A model generated the notes under the pieces. That model was not told where the DNA came from and did no database searches. It saw nothing but the letters and a program-made list of their open reading frames with translations. Below, piece after piece: positions 1-11,352 of a DNA stretch of 64,000 bases; positions within the stretch are counted from its first letter, which is position 1, and each line of letters opens with the position of its first letter. Where the stretch lies: contig NRSV01000038.1 of assembly GCA_002286855.1 (NCBI GenBank), positions 240,269-304,268 of the forward strand, written 5' to 3'. This DNA comes from Bipolaris cookei. Lineage: Eukaryota > Ascomycota > Dothideomycetes > Pleosporales > Pleosporaceae. A program made the translations under genes and the position numbers.

Positions 1-2
1 AC

Positions 3-1254
3 CCAGAGTATGGTCTGCTGCCTGACATGCTCAAGTTGAGTGATGGATCGGACGCAGAGGTGTTTGACTTTAACGGCGTAGACTGGACGTTGCCGTAGGA
101 GGGCCAGTTGAACTCCCATGCACCGGCTACCTTAGGACCCGAGTCAAGCAATAGGACTGATAGCCTGATCTGCTCTGGTACTTTCAACGTATTCAACTTG
201 GAGATTTGCCATCCGTGGCGTGAGGCGTGAGACTACCCTGATATGATCATTGACCTCGCAGACGGCTGGCGTTGGCTTGCCTCAAAAGAAACCGATCCAA
301 CCGCCGACTTCATTTCCACACCAGGAAAGACCCAACGCGGTACTGGAGCTTTCCGCTCAAGCCGCAAACTCAAGTCTCCAATCCCCAAGCTCATGATGCT
401 AGCCCTTGAAGCAGAGCCCTCTACCTCACGATTGTCAATTGAGGTCAACCCCATCCTCCAGAACCAAGACCACTACGCCACCAGCCCAACTGTCAATCTA
501 TTCTGCCCTTTCAAGAGCGCTACCACACCCGTAAATGTCGACATCCCACTCTAGGAGACACAGAATTCAGCATCATAGAGCTGCTAACCTACTCCCCACA
601 GCACTATTACTGGGGTCACGCAGCAGACCGCCTAGCACGCGCAGGCGTCCCGGCGAGTTTCATCCACAAAGTACTCAGCATGATGCGTGCGCTGAACGGC
701 GATACTATGCCCAAGTCTGGCACTATCAATACTGCGGCTAAGAATGCGTGAGAGAGGGACGTTGTTAAGCGCGGGGCCATGGACGAAAATGGGACACCGA
801 GGTAGGGGATAGAGACACGCTTGTTCCCGTGCCTGCCTCATTGTCGACTAAACCTGATGATACAGAAGACGTTGCTAGTTATACGGCTGAGGGCTGGACC
901 TACGATGTCTGGGGCAAAATTGACTACCCGCTTCTTGCTCTTGCGCACGGTCTGCAGTCGCTTCCTTCAGGCATGGATGCTGGGCCGTTGGCTAATGCGA
1001 TTGTTTGGTGCAGGGAGAATGGGCGTCATCACATTCTGCTGAACGAGGTCCCCGGTTTACTGAAGGAAATGGGTATCGAGTCGCTGATTGAACCTGGTGA
1101 GGCTGGATGTCCCGACAAAGATGTTACGGGCAGATATGCAGATGTGTTGAAGAAGGAGCGGTTGAGGTTGTCGAGAATGGCGAAGGTAGAGAAGATGGGT
1201 ATAGAAAAGGGTGCGGAGGGGAGAAACAAGAGGAGGAGGGGAAGTCAGGGCTAG
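3..1254 (+). pseudogene. Decayed, unrecognised coding region
   Basis: Coding-like sequence runs through this stretch but no frame stays open. One frame reads from the window edge to a TAG at 96-98, continues to a TGA near 238, then is open from 243 to 551. From about 505 the best coding signal moves to another frame and ends with a TGA at 740-742. A third frame, open from 769 to 1254, encodes an acidic then Lys/Arg-rich tail. The TGA sits where TGG would fit and the TAG where CAG would fit, both G/C-to-A/T changes. I do not recognise the family. It is either a gene broken by several mutations or a gene with introns that I failed to resolve; the left end lies outside the window. Confidence 0.4.
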
Positions 1255-1614
1255 GAAGTGGTTGAGAGGGAGATGGAAATAGGGAGGCGTGTGGGAAAGA
1301 ACAAGGCTGCTGGCTGAAAAAAATATCATATCTCAATTGGCAGTTTGATCAACCCTTGTAGAGGACCATTGGAAAGTAACACCCATCGCTCTTGACGATC
1401 TGGGTAATGGCAAAGTTCGAGCTAAGCAGGTAGTCAACAGCAGCATCACACTCAATCCTCGAGCTATAATAAAACCCTAAGATAATTCTTTTACTTTCGT
1501 ATGTATCCTTTTTATACCTCCCATTATGTACTTTGTACAAAAAAACGCGACATAGAGAAGCCATTTTGATGGATGCAACAGTGATCTTACACCCGCACCG
1601 GGCTCGCCCACACA
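1255..1614. other. Intergenic, nothing recognised
   Basis: Between the decayed frame and the stop of the small secreted protein gene. It is moderately AT-rich, and I see no gene, RNA or repeat. Confidence 0.5.
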
Positions 1615-2002
1615 CTATAGCGAAGGGATGCCGCGTAAAGGACCGAGACCACACTACTTCCAGTCAGCACACACCCACAACTACTTCCATCGCATGAGTT
1701 CCCAAACTTACAGCTGGAGGTGGTGAAGGACATCCACCCTTGGAGCTCATATAGCACCCCATGCGCGCAGCATACTTGATCATGCACTTCTCGTTCTCAT
1801 TAAGCAGATTCATGGGCACAATGGGGTCGACGCATTTGCATGGCTCCTTGAACGTCGGCGTCCTTTCGTATCTGTGAGTGCGATTCGGTTTTCGGCCGTT
1901 GTTATTAGACGGGACGGTAGATTGAGGCTCGGCCCACGCATATGGCGATGCTAGGGTGGCAGTGGTGAAGAGCAGCGTCGTGAGGACAGTTGGGAAATGC
2001 AT
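1615..2002 (-). CDS. Small secreted six-cysteine protein
   Basis: Two exons on the minus strand, 2002-1712 and 1653-1615, give a 109-aa protein. The intron (1654-1711, 58 nt) has GTAAGT, a GCTGAC branch point and TAG. Without splicing the frame runs into an uninterrupted but Cys-odd tail; splicing adds the sixth cysteine. Residues 1 to about 24 form a signal peptide (short polar start, hydrophobic core, small residues before cleavage). The mature part is about 85 aa: a polar N-terminal half, then Cys pairs CxC, C, GC, GC and a final C. No known domain is recognised. Size, secretion and an even cysteine number fit an apoplastic fungal effector or small defence-type protein, but function is not shown. 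The neighbourhood is gene-poor and transposon-bearing. Start chosen at the Met directly before the hydrophobic core. Confidence 0.6.
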
Positions 2003-3560
2003 TTTTGAGTAATACGTCGACACGGACTGGGCTGTGAAGAAGGTAAAGACCGGATGTTGTCGGATGAGCCAAGACTACTGTGTTGTATGCGACGCAGTTG
2101 TTTGACAGAACCTTTTTTTTATTTTTTGGAAGGGGAAGAAAGCGGTGCTGCGAAGGCTAGGCGGAAGAAGGGGTTTTCTTTCTAATACCCAATATGTGTT
2201 GACGATCGTGTATGTTGGCTAATATATGCAGCTTATGAGGCTGCACCATGTCCGTTGGTGCTGTCCAATTACGCGGGGCCGGCTAAACAGTTTTGCCTCA
2301 AAATAGAGAGGCATGCTGGCACGACTGCGCCGATAGGCGAGCTAGACTCCCAGCCGTGAGATCTAGAGAAGCCGAAATAGGAACGGGGGCTGAGGCTGCG
2401 GATACATATTCGTGTTCTGGAAGAGGGGCTGTGGGGGGCTTGGCAGTGGTAGTTTGCTTACTGCCGGGGTTACTACTATTCTCGTCGCTATGGCGAAACG
2501 AACAAATGCTGTGTCTTTAGAGGCCCTCAAGGAACGGTAAATTGGTCATTGAACAATACGTGCAAGATTTCTGCCATCTACCGGATTGTTCTTTTGTCCG
2601 TTCTCCAACACCATCGCCAAAAGGACCTCGAACGCCACTTCCAGCATCAGATTCTTCTTGCGCCTCTTCTAATCTAGATGCGGAACAACCCTAGTTCACC
2701 ATTACGTTCGTCGTCGTCTGTAGCTATCCAATGAAATCAGCAATTATGGGCTGACTTCGAGCGCTGTTCCGGGGCGGTTTGGGGGCCGATCTGCTATTCC
2801 CATGGAAGGAAAGGCTATGTGGTAGTCTAGTTCAGCAACGGGATCGTAGCCATTGGATTTGCTTCTTCTTCATGCAGTACGACCTCCGTCAGCTTACTGT
2901 GCATATGTGGAGACTTCAGCTTTCCCCAGGTGGTGTAATGGTACTAGGCTATCCCCGCTTTCAAACCACAAGAAACACGAAAAGCTTTGGTCATATGTAC
3001 CACGATTATGGACTCGCGAGAATCGATAAGTAGTAGCTCCGAAAAGGCCTCAAAGCTGCCCACATTTTGCACCTCGGCCCTTGTATCGAACGAAGGATTC
3101 GCAGAAGCTTGCTAGTGTCGTCGTGTTGGCGAATGGTTGTGGCTTGGAGGGACTTGCCGCGTGGCGAGCCGGCGCCGGCATTTAGCGCATTTTGCTCTGC
3201 CACAGGATTCCGTCTCCTCACTTCTTTACGGCGCCATTTCTCTACAACTACAACTATAAACCAAATGTGGAGAAAACTAGCGCCTGGAAACGATAGTTCG
3301 GGTAGTCTTTGCATTAAACTATAGTCTTATGTAAGACTGGAGAAGTTCAGATATGTAAGCATACATATACTTAACGTGTTTCACCACCGAGAGAGTTGCT
3401 CTTTAAACTAAATAGTCGAACTTTTTTCTTTCACCCTAAAAGAGCATTCTGAAGGATTGCCTAGCTATCTAATATCTCTTTCTGTCACCAAACTGCTCTT
3501 TAGCAACAGGCGCCTAGTAAGCAATAAGTATTGCTTAACTAGACAAAGGCCGAAACACCA
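2003..3560. other. Gene-free stretch
   Basis: Upstream of the small secreted protein gene. Only short open frames without domain signal occur. No RNA gene or clear repeat was seen. Confidence 0.45.
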
Positions 3561-3630
3561 TATTATTATCATTATTATTATTATTGTTGTTGTTGTTGTT
3601 GTTGTGGTGGTGGTGGTGGTGGTGGTGGTA
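3561..3630. repeat. Compound trinucleotide microsatellite
   Basis: A run of ATT units changes to GTT units and then to GTG/TGG units, 70 bp in all. The stepwise unit change suggests successive point mutation and slippage inside one array. Confidence 0.9.
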
Positions 3631-3800
3631 GTTTAATGTCCTGTCTCAGCAGCAAGGCTATATAAGACGTGCAAGCTGGTAAGGCCTACAAGTATCTACG
3701 TAGTTACATTCAATTTGGTGTAGAGCGGGGCGGAGGGTTGTCTAAATACAGGTGAGACTCATAGCCTAAACCGAACCACCATAGTCGCACTTTACACTAG

Positions 3801-3900
3801 AAACTCCCCTATTTGTAAACAGACCCCATAGAACGGCCTCTGGCTAAAGTCTTACATAGCCCCTGACTGCATATAGACTCTAATGGAATAATAATAATAA
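3801..3900 (+). mobile_element. Retroposon 3' fragment, copy 1 (LINE/SINE-like)
   Basis: About 100 bp that match 14942-15040 along the whole length: AAACTCCC at the left, ATAGAACGGCC in the middle, GTCTTACATAG, CTCTAATGGAA and a terminal run of ATA/AAT units. In this copy the hairpin GGCC-TTCG-GGCC seen in copy 2 is altered (CTCTGGC). No target-site duplication was found here, and the 5' limit is uncertain. The 3' trinucleotide tail is typical of non-LTR retrotransposons and SINEs that they mobilise. Confidence 0.6.
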
Positions 3901-3963
3901 CATGTTTTACCAGTGTGCGCCCCACGAAATCTTAGTATCTCACCTTCGCAATAACAACGTGTG

Positions 3964-5460
3964 ATGTCTCAACAATACCAAAATCAAAAGACCTGTACTG
4001 AAGCTGAAGTTACTTTTGCTATCTCTGATCTCTAAAAACGCGAAAACTTAAGCCTAAGGCGCGCTGAATTAATCTATAGTGTCCCAAGACGGACGATTCA
4101 ACGGCGACGTAATGGAAAGCCCTGTCGACGCGACTACGAGCCACCAGTAAAGCGCCTAACAAAACTAGAAGAGGAGGCAATTAGTCAACGTATAATAGTT
4201 GAAGCTAACTGAGGACTACCCTATGGAAGAGAAAATGTGCGAGAGCTAGTTCAGAACACGAAGGCGAAGTATGGTATCGTAGACGAAGATATCTATAACT
4301 TTGATGAGACTGGCTTTATTATGGGCAAGATTTTATCACAGTCAGTTATCAGAGGCTCAGATAAACCCGGGAGATCGAAGAAGATCCAGTCAGGCAATCA
4401 TGAGTGGGTTACACTGATACAAGGCGTTGGCGCAACAGGGAAGCGTATCCCAACCTTTCTCATCTTTGCAGGCAAGGTTCTGATCTCCACCTCGTTTACG
4501 GAGGATCTGCCACGCGACTGAGTTATTCGAGTTAGTCCTAACGGCTGGACGAACAACAATCTAGCGCTTGACTGACTCCATCACTTCGATTCCCATGCGC
4601 GTCCTGTAAGGACGCATAGGCTGCTCATTATTGACAGCCACGAGAGCCACTGCTCGGTGAATTTCCGAGATCTTTGCGAAGAGAAGAAGATGATTCTCCT
4701 CTGTATACCTCCCCATTCTTCACACCTCTTACAGCCTCTTGATGTGGGCTGCTTCTCGCCGTTGAAGCGCGCGTACGGCGACGCTATCTCGGTCTTGGCA
4801 TGTAATCGCATCCACCATATCAGCAAAGAAACCTTCCTACCAGCGTTCAAAATGGCCTGTTATGAGGCTGTTACACTAGAAAATATCTTGGGAGGGCTTC
4901 GAGATGCTGGACTTACGCCACACGATTATCATGTTGTTTTATCACAGCTTAACGTCGTGCTGTGTACACCAACTCCACGAGCGCAAGAAAACAGCACCTG
5001 GGACCCAAAAATACTGCGCAACGCGCGCGGAATAGAGGCGTAGGCTACGCTTATTTGAAACTGCATGCAAATCCAGCAAGGATCTCCTACAAGTTCTCTT
5101 GATGAGCAGGTGCGGCAGTTAAGTAAAGGAGCCCAGCAGATAGTTCATGAAATGGTGTTAATGAGAAAAACAATCCATCGCCTCGAGGCTACAATTGAAG
5201 AAGAAAAAAAGCGAAAAACTCGTAAGCGGCNGAGGCGCAGGCTACGCTTATTTGAAACTGCATGCAAATCCAGCAAGGATCTCCTACAAGTTCTCTTGAT
5301 GAGCAGGTGCGGCAGTTAAGTAAAGGAACCCAGCAGATAGTTCATGAAATGGTGTTAATGAGAAAAACAATCCATCGCCTCGAGGCTACAATTGAAGAAG
5401 AAAAAAAGCGAAAAACTCGTAAGCGGCGCTACGTACAGTCAGAGGGGTTACCATGTGGGG
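3964..5460 (+). pseudogene. Decayed pogo/Fot1-type DDE transposase
   Basis: One frame runs from ATG 3964 through a psq-type HTH segment, a DDE region (YNFDETG near 4294 and a later DSHESH, then HSSHLLQPLDV) and a Lys/Arg-rich coiled C-terminal tail. These are hallmarks of the pogo/Fot1 branch of Tc1-mariner. In-frame stops lie at 4033, 4210, 4519, 4573, 5041 and 5056. Those at 4519 and 4573 are TGA where family members have Trp (TGG), 5041 is TAG where a second copy of the segment has CAG, and 5056 is TGA where Arg is expected. All are C-to-T or G-to-A, as in repeat-induced point mutation. The CENP-B-like DNA-binding part between the HTH and the DDE core is largely missing. The terminal repeats were not identified. 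It is not expected to make transposase. Confidence 0.85.
5035..5427. repeat. 196-bp direct repeat joined by a single N
   Basis: Positions 5035-5230 and 5232-5427 are the same sequence apart from two transitions (5041 T versus 5238 C, 5131 G versus 5328 A), separated by one N at 5231. The repeat begins and ends exactly at the N, as expected when two overlapping contig ends are joined without merging. A genuine tandem duplication is possible but less likely. Confidence 0.85.
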
Positions 5461-8400
5461 GTAGTCAGACGAGGAGTCTGGAGATTAGGAGATTAGCAAC
5501 GACCAGACACCAGACGGTGAACTATTACCAAGAGCAAAGCGTTGAGTGTCGTGAAATTAGTTCAATGCAATTCTATCCAGGAGCTTAGGTTGGGCCGGCA
5601 AGCTTTCAGTGGGGCAGTTGCGAGCCTGTATAGCAAAGCCAAATTCTATGGAAACCAATACATAAGCCTCGTGAGGGTCACCGACTCTAATGGAGACTTC
5701 CTTCGTCACGAGTGTGCCGTCTGTCTCGAGATTAGTGGACTTGTCCGTCGCAACATGACAGGCTCTCGTAGTTTTGGCGGGGCAGAGTGGTCCGATTGCA
5801 ACACGGAATGATCCGGGACGAGGAGAAGGTTGTGCAATGGCCGTATACGCAGCTCGTGCGGTCGTGGTACCAATTCTAGCGAACATGGAGAGCGATGGCA
5901 GTTCTGGTTAGCCGCTGTGATAGAGGTACGTAGAAGACAAGGTGACGAGAATTGATCAAAAAATGGAACAACCTATCGACGCGATTCCATGGCGCCAAAC
6001 TAGGGTTCGTTACTACACCTACCCAACTGTTTGCCGACTCAATTCGGTTAGCGCTCCCTCTGCTCGTTCTTGACTGTCACTCGACTTCGCGCAAACACTC
6101 TTGCATTTATCCTTCGGATCCATAATCATATGTCCACGCTATACTGCGTGTTACGCTTCTCTCTACATCCCGCCTTTCTATTTATACTTGTCATTTGGTA
6201 GTATACTTGACAAATATAAATTATCTGTTATACTCATAGGTTGCAGCTTTATTCCTTCATAACATCCTCAACGACCATGACACTGTCGCCTCGACTAATT
6301 CAATGTTTCGCCAATTATACTTTCACAGTATCCTGCCGCAAACATCAAGTGCACCCTTTGAAGTCTAATCTGTCAGGCTATTTCGAATCCAGATATTTCA
6401 CCACGAGGTAGAACTTCCTTCGAACAGATCCAACCATCTAGATACGTGGCATACGGACGTCTGCAACAGCATGGGTCTTGTTCGGCATGTTTTTGTTATG
6501 AATCTGTCAGAAATTATGTTTACAAACCACATTGATAGAGATTGACGATAGTAGAATCAGTTAAGAGAGTGTGTGATGGGCTAGAGCCTAGTTAGTGTGT
6601 TGTTCCTTGATGGAATCTCGGCTTGCTCATAGAATCCAGATGCCACCTAGAGCACCGGGATTCGGCGCGCATACCGTCCGAACGTCGGACGTCAGACATA
6701 GAATCCGACCGACACCTAGAGCGATTAGTTTCTATCGGCCCGATTGTTGCTCAGGCAACTAGCATTGTATATAGATAGCTACGTAGCTTAGAAGCTTAGC
6801 TCTCTATCGAATACAATCCTGTTACCAGGCATCAGCAGCCTTTGCGCAACCCCTCACAGTGTGGTCGCAAAAGCGCATGACTGGGCTCAAGGCAGCTGAT
6901 AAGGCATCCATACAATGTAAACCCGCAAAAAAAAACAGATGCTGCAGGAAAAGACTCTAAAGGTTGATAAAGGAGTACCCTCAACAACTCCAAAGGAAGC
7001 TGAGGCGTGCGACGAGATCAGCGAGGCAGGGTATGACGTTTACACTTGGAAACAAGATGTACCGACAAGTCCCGGGTAGAACATTTGTTACAGTTTCTGA
7101 CGTTAGCTTCAGATAAGGGCATTCCGAAGAGAGAGTAGTCGTAGTTTTGAAGTGGCCCTAGCAGCAAAGGTAACATTGAGTGATACTCGAGTACGGAATA
7201 CGTTATACTCATCACCTTCATCATGTCTAGCTATTGCAAGTCAAAGTACCGGAAATATTACAGCAATATAATATCTAGCTATGCGCCTGCAATGGTAATT
7301 TCTCAATAGTATTCTATTACATTTGAGCACTAAGCACGAGCAAACCACTCCTACTTACTATTTTCCTGTTACCAGTTGAGCAAATATAATTTACGATGAG
7401 AATACACTGAACATTACCCTGCTTTGTAGGGTTGCACTGTTTCGTCTAAATACATCATTGTAGCTCTGAGGTCTTGTGTCGGACAAACAGCAAAGGAGCA
7501 ATAGACTCATGTCCACACCATACGACACATCAGTGAGCCAAGAAAAATATTGCACCAGCCGCACGCATCCAGAATCTACACCCCAAACTCCAAGCATACA
7601 GCCAAGCTTTTACTGCCAAACAAAGAAGCCATGATCTAATCTCTACTTCCCAGCTCAGCTCAAACACAACTTGGTACAGAGGAGATGTTACACTCTACAC
7701 AGTCCCAACACTCTGACTCACGGATTCCACAAAAGCGTTTCACCTCCATCAAACGCACTGTTGTGTTCTATACGTCGTTTTATTGACACTAGTCCATTAA
7801 CATCTCAAACGAACCCAAGAGCACTCGAAATGGCATTCACAACTGAACAATAAAAAATCTCTATGAACCCCTCCCCATCACTCAAGCTCCGTCACTCATG
7901 CCCCCTTCGCCGTCTCCATCTCCGCATGTGCACGTATCCACCGCATCCTCAACAGAACCTAATACTCGGGCTATGCAGCAATACTACAATCACGACTGAC
8001 CACGCATAGCTGCCTGAAACTAGTGATGTAGATGATCAATGGGAATATCGCACGAGCGAGAAGTGATGTGTAGAGGGCGTGATGTAGCATGCGTGAGAAA
8101 GTGAGGCGAGTTTGTTTTCTGTGGGGATATGCGAAGTGTTAACGGGGAAGATTTATTGCTCGAAGCATAATGAGAGACTGAGTGTATTGGGAGTTATGTA
8201 AATATCGTACGAACAGCTCGTGACGCCGCCGGGTATAAATGCAGATATAATTGTGGTTCCTTCTTCCCAACTCATTCAAGTGCAAACACATTCTTAATCA
8301 CCCACCCCCCCTCCCCTTCTGCGTGATGCAAGTCGTAGTGAAATATCCGAGTATGTATCGAACATACACCCTACCCAGCGCTAGCCCAAAAAAGGACATG

Positions 8401-8675
8401 CACATACCTTGGCACATACCAGACGAATAGCAGCACACTTCCTTAACGCCTCCCCCATCCCACTTCCCTCTGTGGGGTACTTCCTTCTAGCGCGCTTTCC
8501 AGATGCATCTGCAAGCTGCAAGCTGCAACGCTGCATGTCCTGCATTCCAAAATCAGACTTTCACATGCCAGAGATCCCGCATCACCTGCCTCCAACTCCG
8601 CAAGCCACACAAACATCTCATAAACGTTCATTCAATTCAATTCAATCCTGTCCTATCCTTATAAATTTGCTCATA
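5461..8675. other. Gene-free stretch with an LTR-like fragment
   Basis: No convincing gene is seen in 3.2 kb. Near 6570-6830 the sequence resembles a retrotransposon LTR: it starts close to TGTTGTTCC, contains two imperfect 26-bp repeats beginning CATAGAATCC (6628 and 6697, 69 nt apart), has TGTATATAG and ends near CTGTTACCA followed by a purine/pyrimidine motif like a primer-binding site. No partner LTR was found. The rest (7000-8670) is non-coding and moderately AT-rich; 8220-8675 downstream of the AA13 gene is probably its 3' flank. Confidence 0.4.
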
Positions 8676-9946
8676 CTACTTCCAAGTCCCTTCCACACTA
8701 ACCGCACCCACACACCCCTTCGGCACAGTATACTGTCTATTTGCACCAGACTCGTATGTCACAGCACCACTGCTTTCAACCTTTATGTACTTGTACTCGA
8801 AGCTCGTGCCGGCAGGTAGGTTGATGGTGGTCCACAGCGGGTTGGAAGATGTGTACTGGCTTGCGGATAGCAAGGGAGCGTTTGCGGTGTTCCAGCTGTC
8901 AAGTTGGGTGATGGAGCCTGCGAGTTTGACGGTTTGGCCGAAGGAGGTTGTGGTTTTGGAGTTGAATGTTACGGCAACGGTGGAGACGGGGGTGGCGCAG
9001 GCGGTGGGTGTTGCTGCTGGAGTTGAAGTGGAAGTTGAGGTGGGTTTGGTGGAGGTTGGGGGTGGGGAGGTGCCTGAGTTGCTACCGGTGATTTTGATGT
9101 CCGCACAGGTTAGATAGACCTGTGGGGTTTGGAAGGAGTTCCATTTAAAGGAAAGGAGCGTGTGGTTGCTTGTGTAGTTGGGGATTTTGATCTTTGAGCT
9201 AACGGTATAGCCGCCTGCGATGCTGGTGTAGCATGAGTTCAGGGGTGCGTTGTCAACGCCCCTGCATTTGGTGCCGTCGTTGAAGCCACCGCCTGTCTTG
9301 CGTCAGTTCATGTCACTGTTTGAGAGGATCAAGATTCACGTACATGTGAACCAGTCATTCCTCCAGCAGGCCTGGCCCTGCTGGCAGTCAGAGTTGAATC
9401 CGCACGTCTGTCCAGGGACATCTGTGCACTTCAACTCTCCAGCTTCGAAGCAATCCTCTGCTGCTTGCTTCTCTGCTTCAGTAGGAAGATATCCAGGGGT
9501 CAAGAGCTTGTCAATAAGAGCTTGGTTTTGGCAGATGCGGTAGGTGAACATGCCACCGTGATCACCGTTGGCATCAACGCACCACTGCACATCGACGACG
9601 TCTCCAGCCTTGTAGGTAACGACAGGCTGGGAACCCCAGCGAGGCCCGGGCTGGTTGTAGTCAACGGACACACGAGCGTTGTAACCGCAAGGACCCGAGC
9701 GGCCGACAGCTGCGGCGTCAAGGTCAGGCCATGCTGTTACCGGCTCCAGGATTGTGCATTCGGGGCACGTGTCAGCCCCAGACTGCAAAATGTGAGAAAA
9801 CTCTATTTGGTGGCTATGTTCGGATCGGGGAAGGGAATGTTTACCTGTGCATTCAGGCCTGTACGGCTCATGGGTAAAGTGAGGTAGCCATGCGCATTGG
9901 CACTGACTGCAAGTGCAGCAATTGGTAGTAAGATTTTGGACAACAT
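8676..9946 (-). CDS. Starch-active lytic polysaccharide monooxygenase, AA13 with CBM20
   Basis: Three exons (9946-9845, 9782-9344, 9292-8676) encode 385 aa. Residues 1-18 are a signal peptide, so His19 becomes the N-terminal copper ligand. The other ligands are visible: His109 in GDHGG (mature position 91) and Tyr240 in QVYLTCADI. The AA13 catalytic domain is rich in cysteine (CPEC, CGYN, CWRNDWFTC). After it come a Ser/Thr/Pro linker and a CBM20 starch-binding domain (about residues 285-385). AA13 enzymes oxidatively cut alpha-1,4 links in starch outside the cell, helping amylases. The gene is divergent from the alpha-amylase gene across 1.4 kb, so shared induction by starch or maltose is likely but inferred. 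Introns are 62 and 51 nt. The second 3' splice site is set by the frame: only GACAG at 9293 gives WFTCGGFN. Confidence 0.93.
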
Positions 9947-11352
9947 GGTCACAGAAGATGTTCTCTTGAAAGATGCGTTTGAGACGAACAAAGTTGTGTG
10001 TGATCAAGACTCGAGTGAACGGATGGTATGACACATAAATACAATCATGAGGTCATCCTACGCTGGCTGTGTATGAGCTCGCCCTTGGTCCTTCATGAAC
10101 TTCGACTTCAAGTCATTTCTTTGGATATGCCGATGTTTCGTTTCCCATTCCAGACGCCATGTGATCGCTCGCATGGATGCCGTGGTTGAAGAGACTTTCA
10201 TTGGAGTGAAGTCAGCATAAGCGCAGGCACATATCTCCCCAAATTAATTTTTTGCCTGGTAACACGCCCTTATGGGGTCCTAGGTGGTTTCGTCGAGGCT
10301 GGCAAGTTGCAGTCTGCACCATGCCGTAATTTCATGCATTAGCCTGTCCAGCTCCGCATTTTGGTACAGGAGCGGAGATTCGTGGAATTTTGCCGTATGC
10401 AAGATATATGTGCCTGCTTAAGGAACCCAGTGCTGGCGCATGTCCGTCTTCAGGGCCAGCAGCCATGAGGACTGTAGTACGCTTCGGCCGCTTTCCCTAT
10501 CCATCGTAGCTTGGCGTGGCCGGCTGGGCGGCTATTGGATCGCTGTCGGAGGGAAAGTAAGCTTACCAAGCCAGAGAGCGTAAAGGCTGTGGTCAAGTGG
10601 TCATGAGAACAAAAAGAACGTCGTCCGGCCCGCACCTTAAATTGAAAAAAAAACACGCTGCTATGCCGTCCAAGGCGGGGAACTCCACTGGGGACGATGG
10701 GGATGGCAATGTTAGCCCCTAGCCCAAGGCACATCAGCTCGCTTACCATACCGCCACTGTCATGACGACTTTGCGACACCCTTCATTTCCCCTACCAACC
10801 TGGATAGCCTCTCGTCGGTCACCAGTCCCATGCGCGTCGGATACGCAACACGCAACCGGGCAAGATGACTGGGCGAGTGTGCTCCTCGTCCGCCATCTCG
10901 TTTCCCCAGCTGCCCGAATAGGCGTTTGCACCGTCATCTCCAGTCCACGGCCTTGTTTCACTCGTCCACGAGGCTCACGCCAGTGCCCTGCGCTCGGACC
11001 GAGAGATCTTCATGTGTAAGCCCATCATCCAGGCACGTCTTCTTGAATGGATTCATGACGGCCCGGACGAACAAGCTCCTCCTATTCATGCCTCCAAACC
11101 CCTTCCGGCTCATCTATGCAAACATTGTCGGCGCCCATCTTGAATATACATCCAAACTACCGAGCAATTATCGCCAGCGCCACGCGATTCTCGTCTGGAG
11201 TTGTGGGGTTGCCGTAAGATCGTGAGCGGCACTCTCGTACCCGTACCCTTACCAAACGTCTATAAATCCCACCCTCGGCCTCATCTGCTTTCGAACCCAT
11301 CTCATCAGAGTCTTCCAAGCATCAGATTTGGGAAGCACCCCTTCTCTTCAAG
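9947..11352. promoter_or_regulatory. Divergent promoter region of the AA13 LPMO and alpha-amylase genes
   Basis: The 1.4 kb between two start codons that face away from each other, with no gene of its own. A TATAAA at 11261 lies 92 bp before the amylase ATG. Several matches to the short CreA consensus SYGGRG (for example GCGGGG near 10674 and CTGGGG near 10689) occur, but a motif this short is expected by chance. I found no clear CGG-N8-CGG AmyR site by eye. Confidence 0.5.
11261..11266 (+). promoter_or_regulatory. TATA box of the alpha-amylase gene
   Basis: TATAAA, 92 bp upstream of the start codon and followed by a pyrimidine-rich leader, at a usual place for a strongly expressed fungal secreted enzyme. 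Confidence 0.6.

Noticed and set aside
3561..3630. Possible CRISPR-like repeat array
   Set aside because: It is a simple trinucleotide microsatellite without spacers.
9947..11352. AmyR-type CGG-N8-CGG site in the starch gene promoter
   Set aside because: Candidate triplets were found but none with the right spacing, so no site is claimed.
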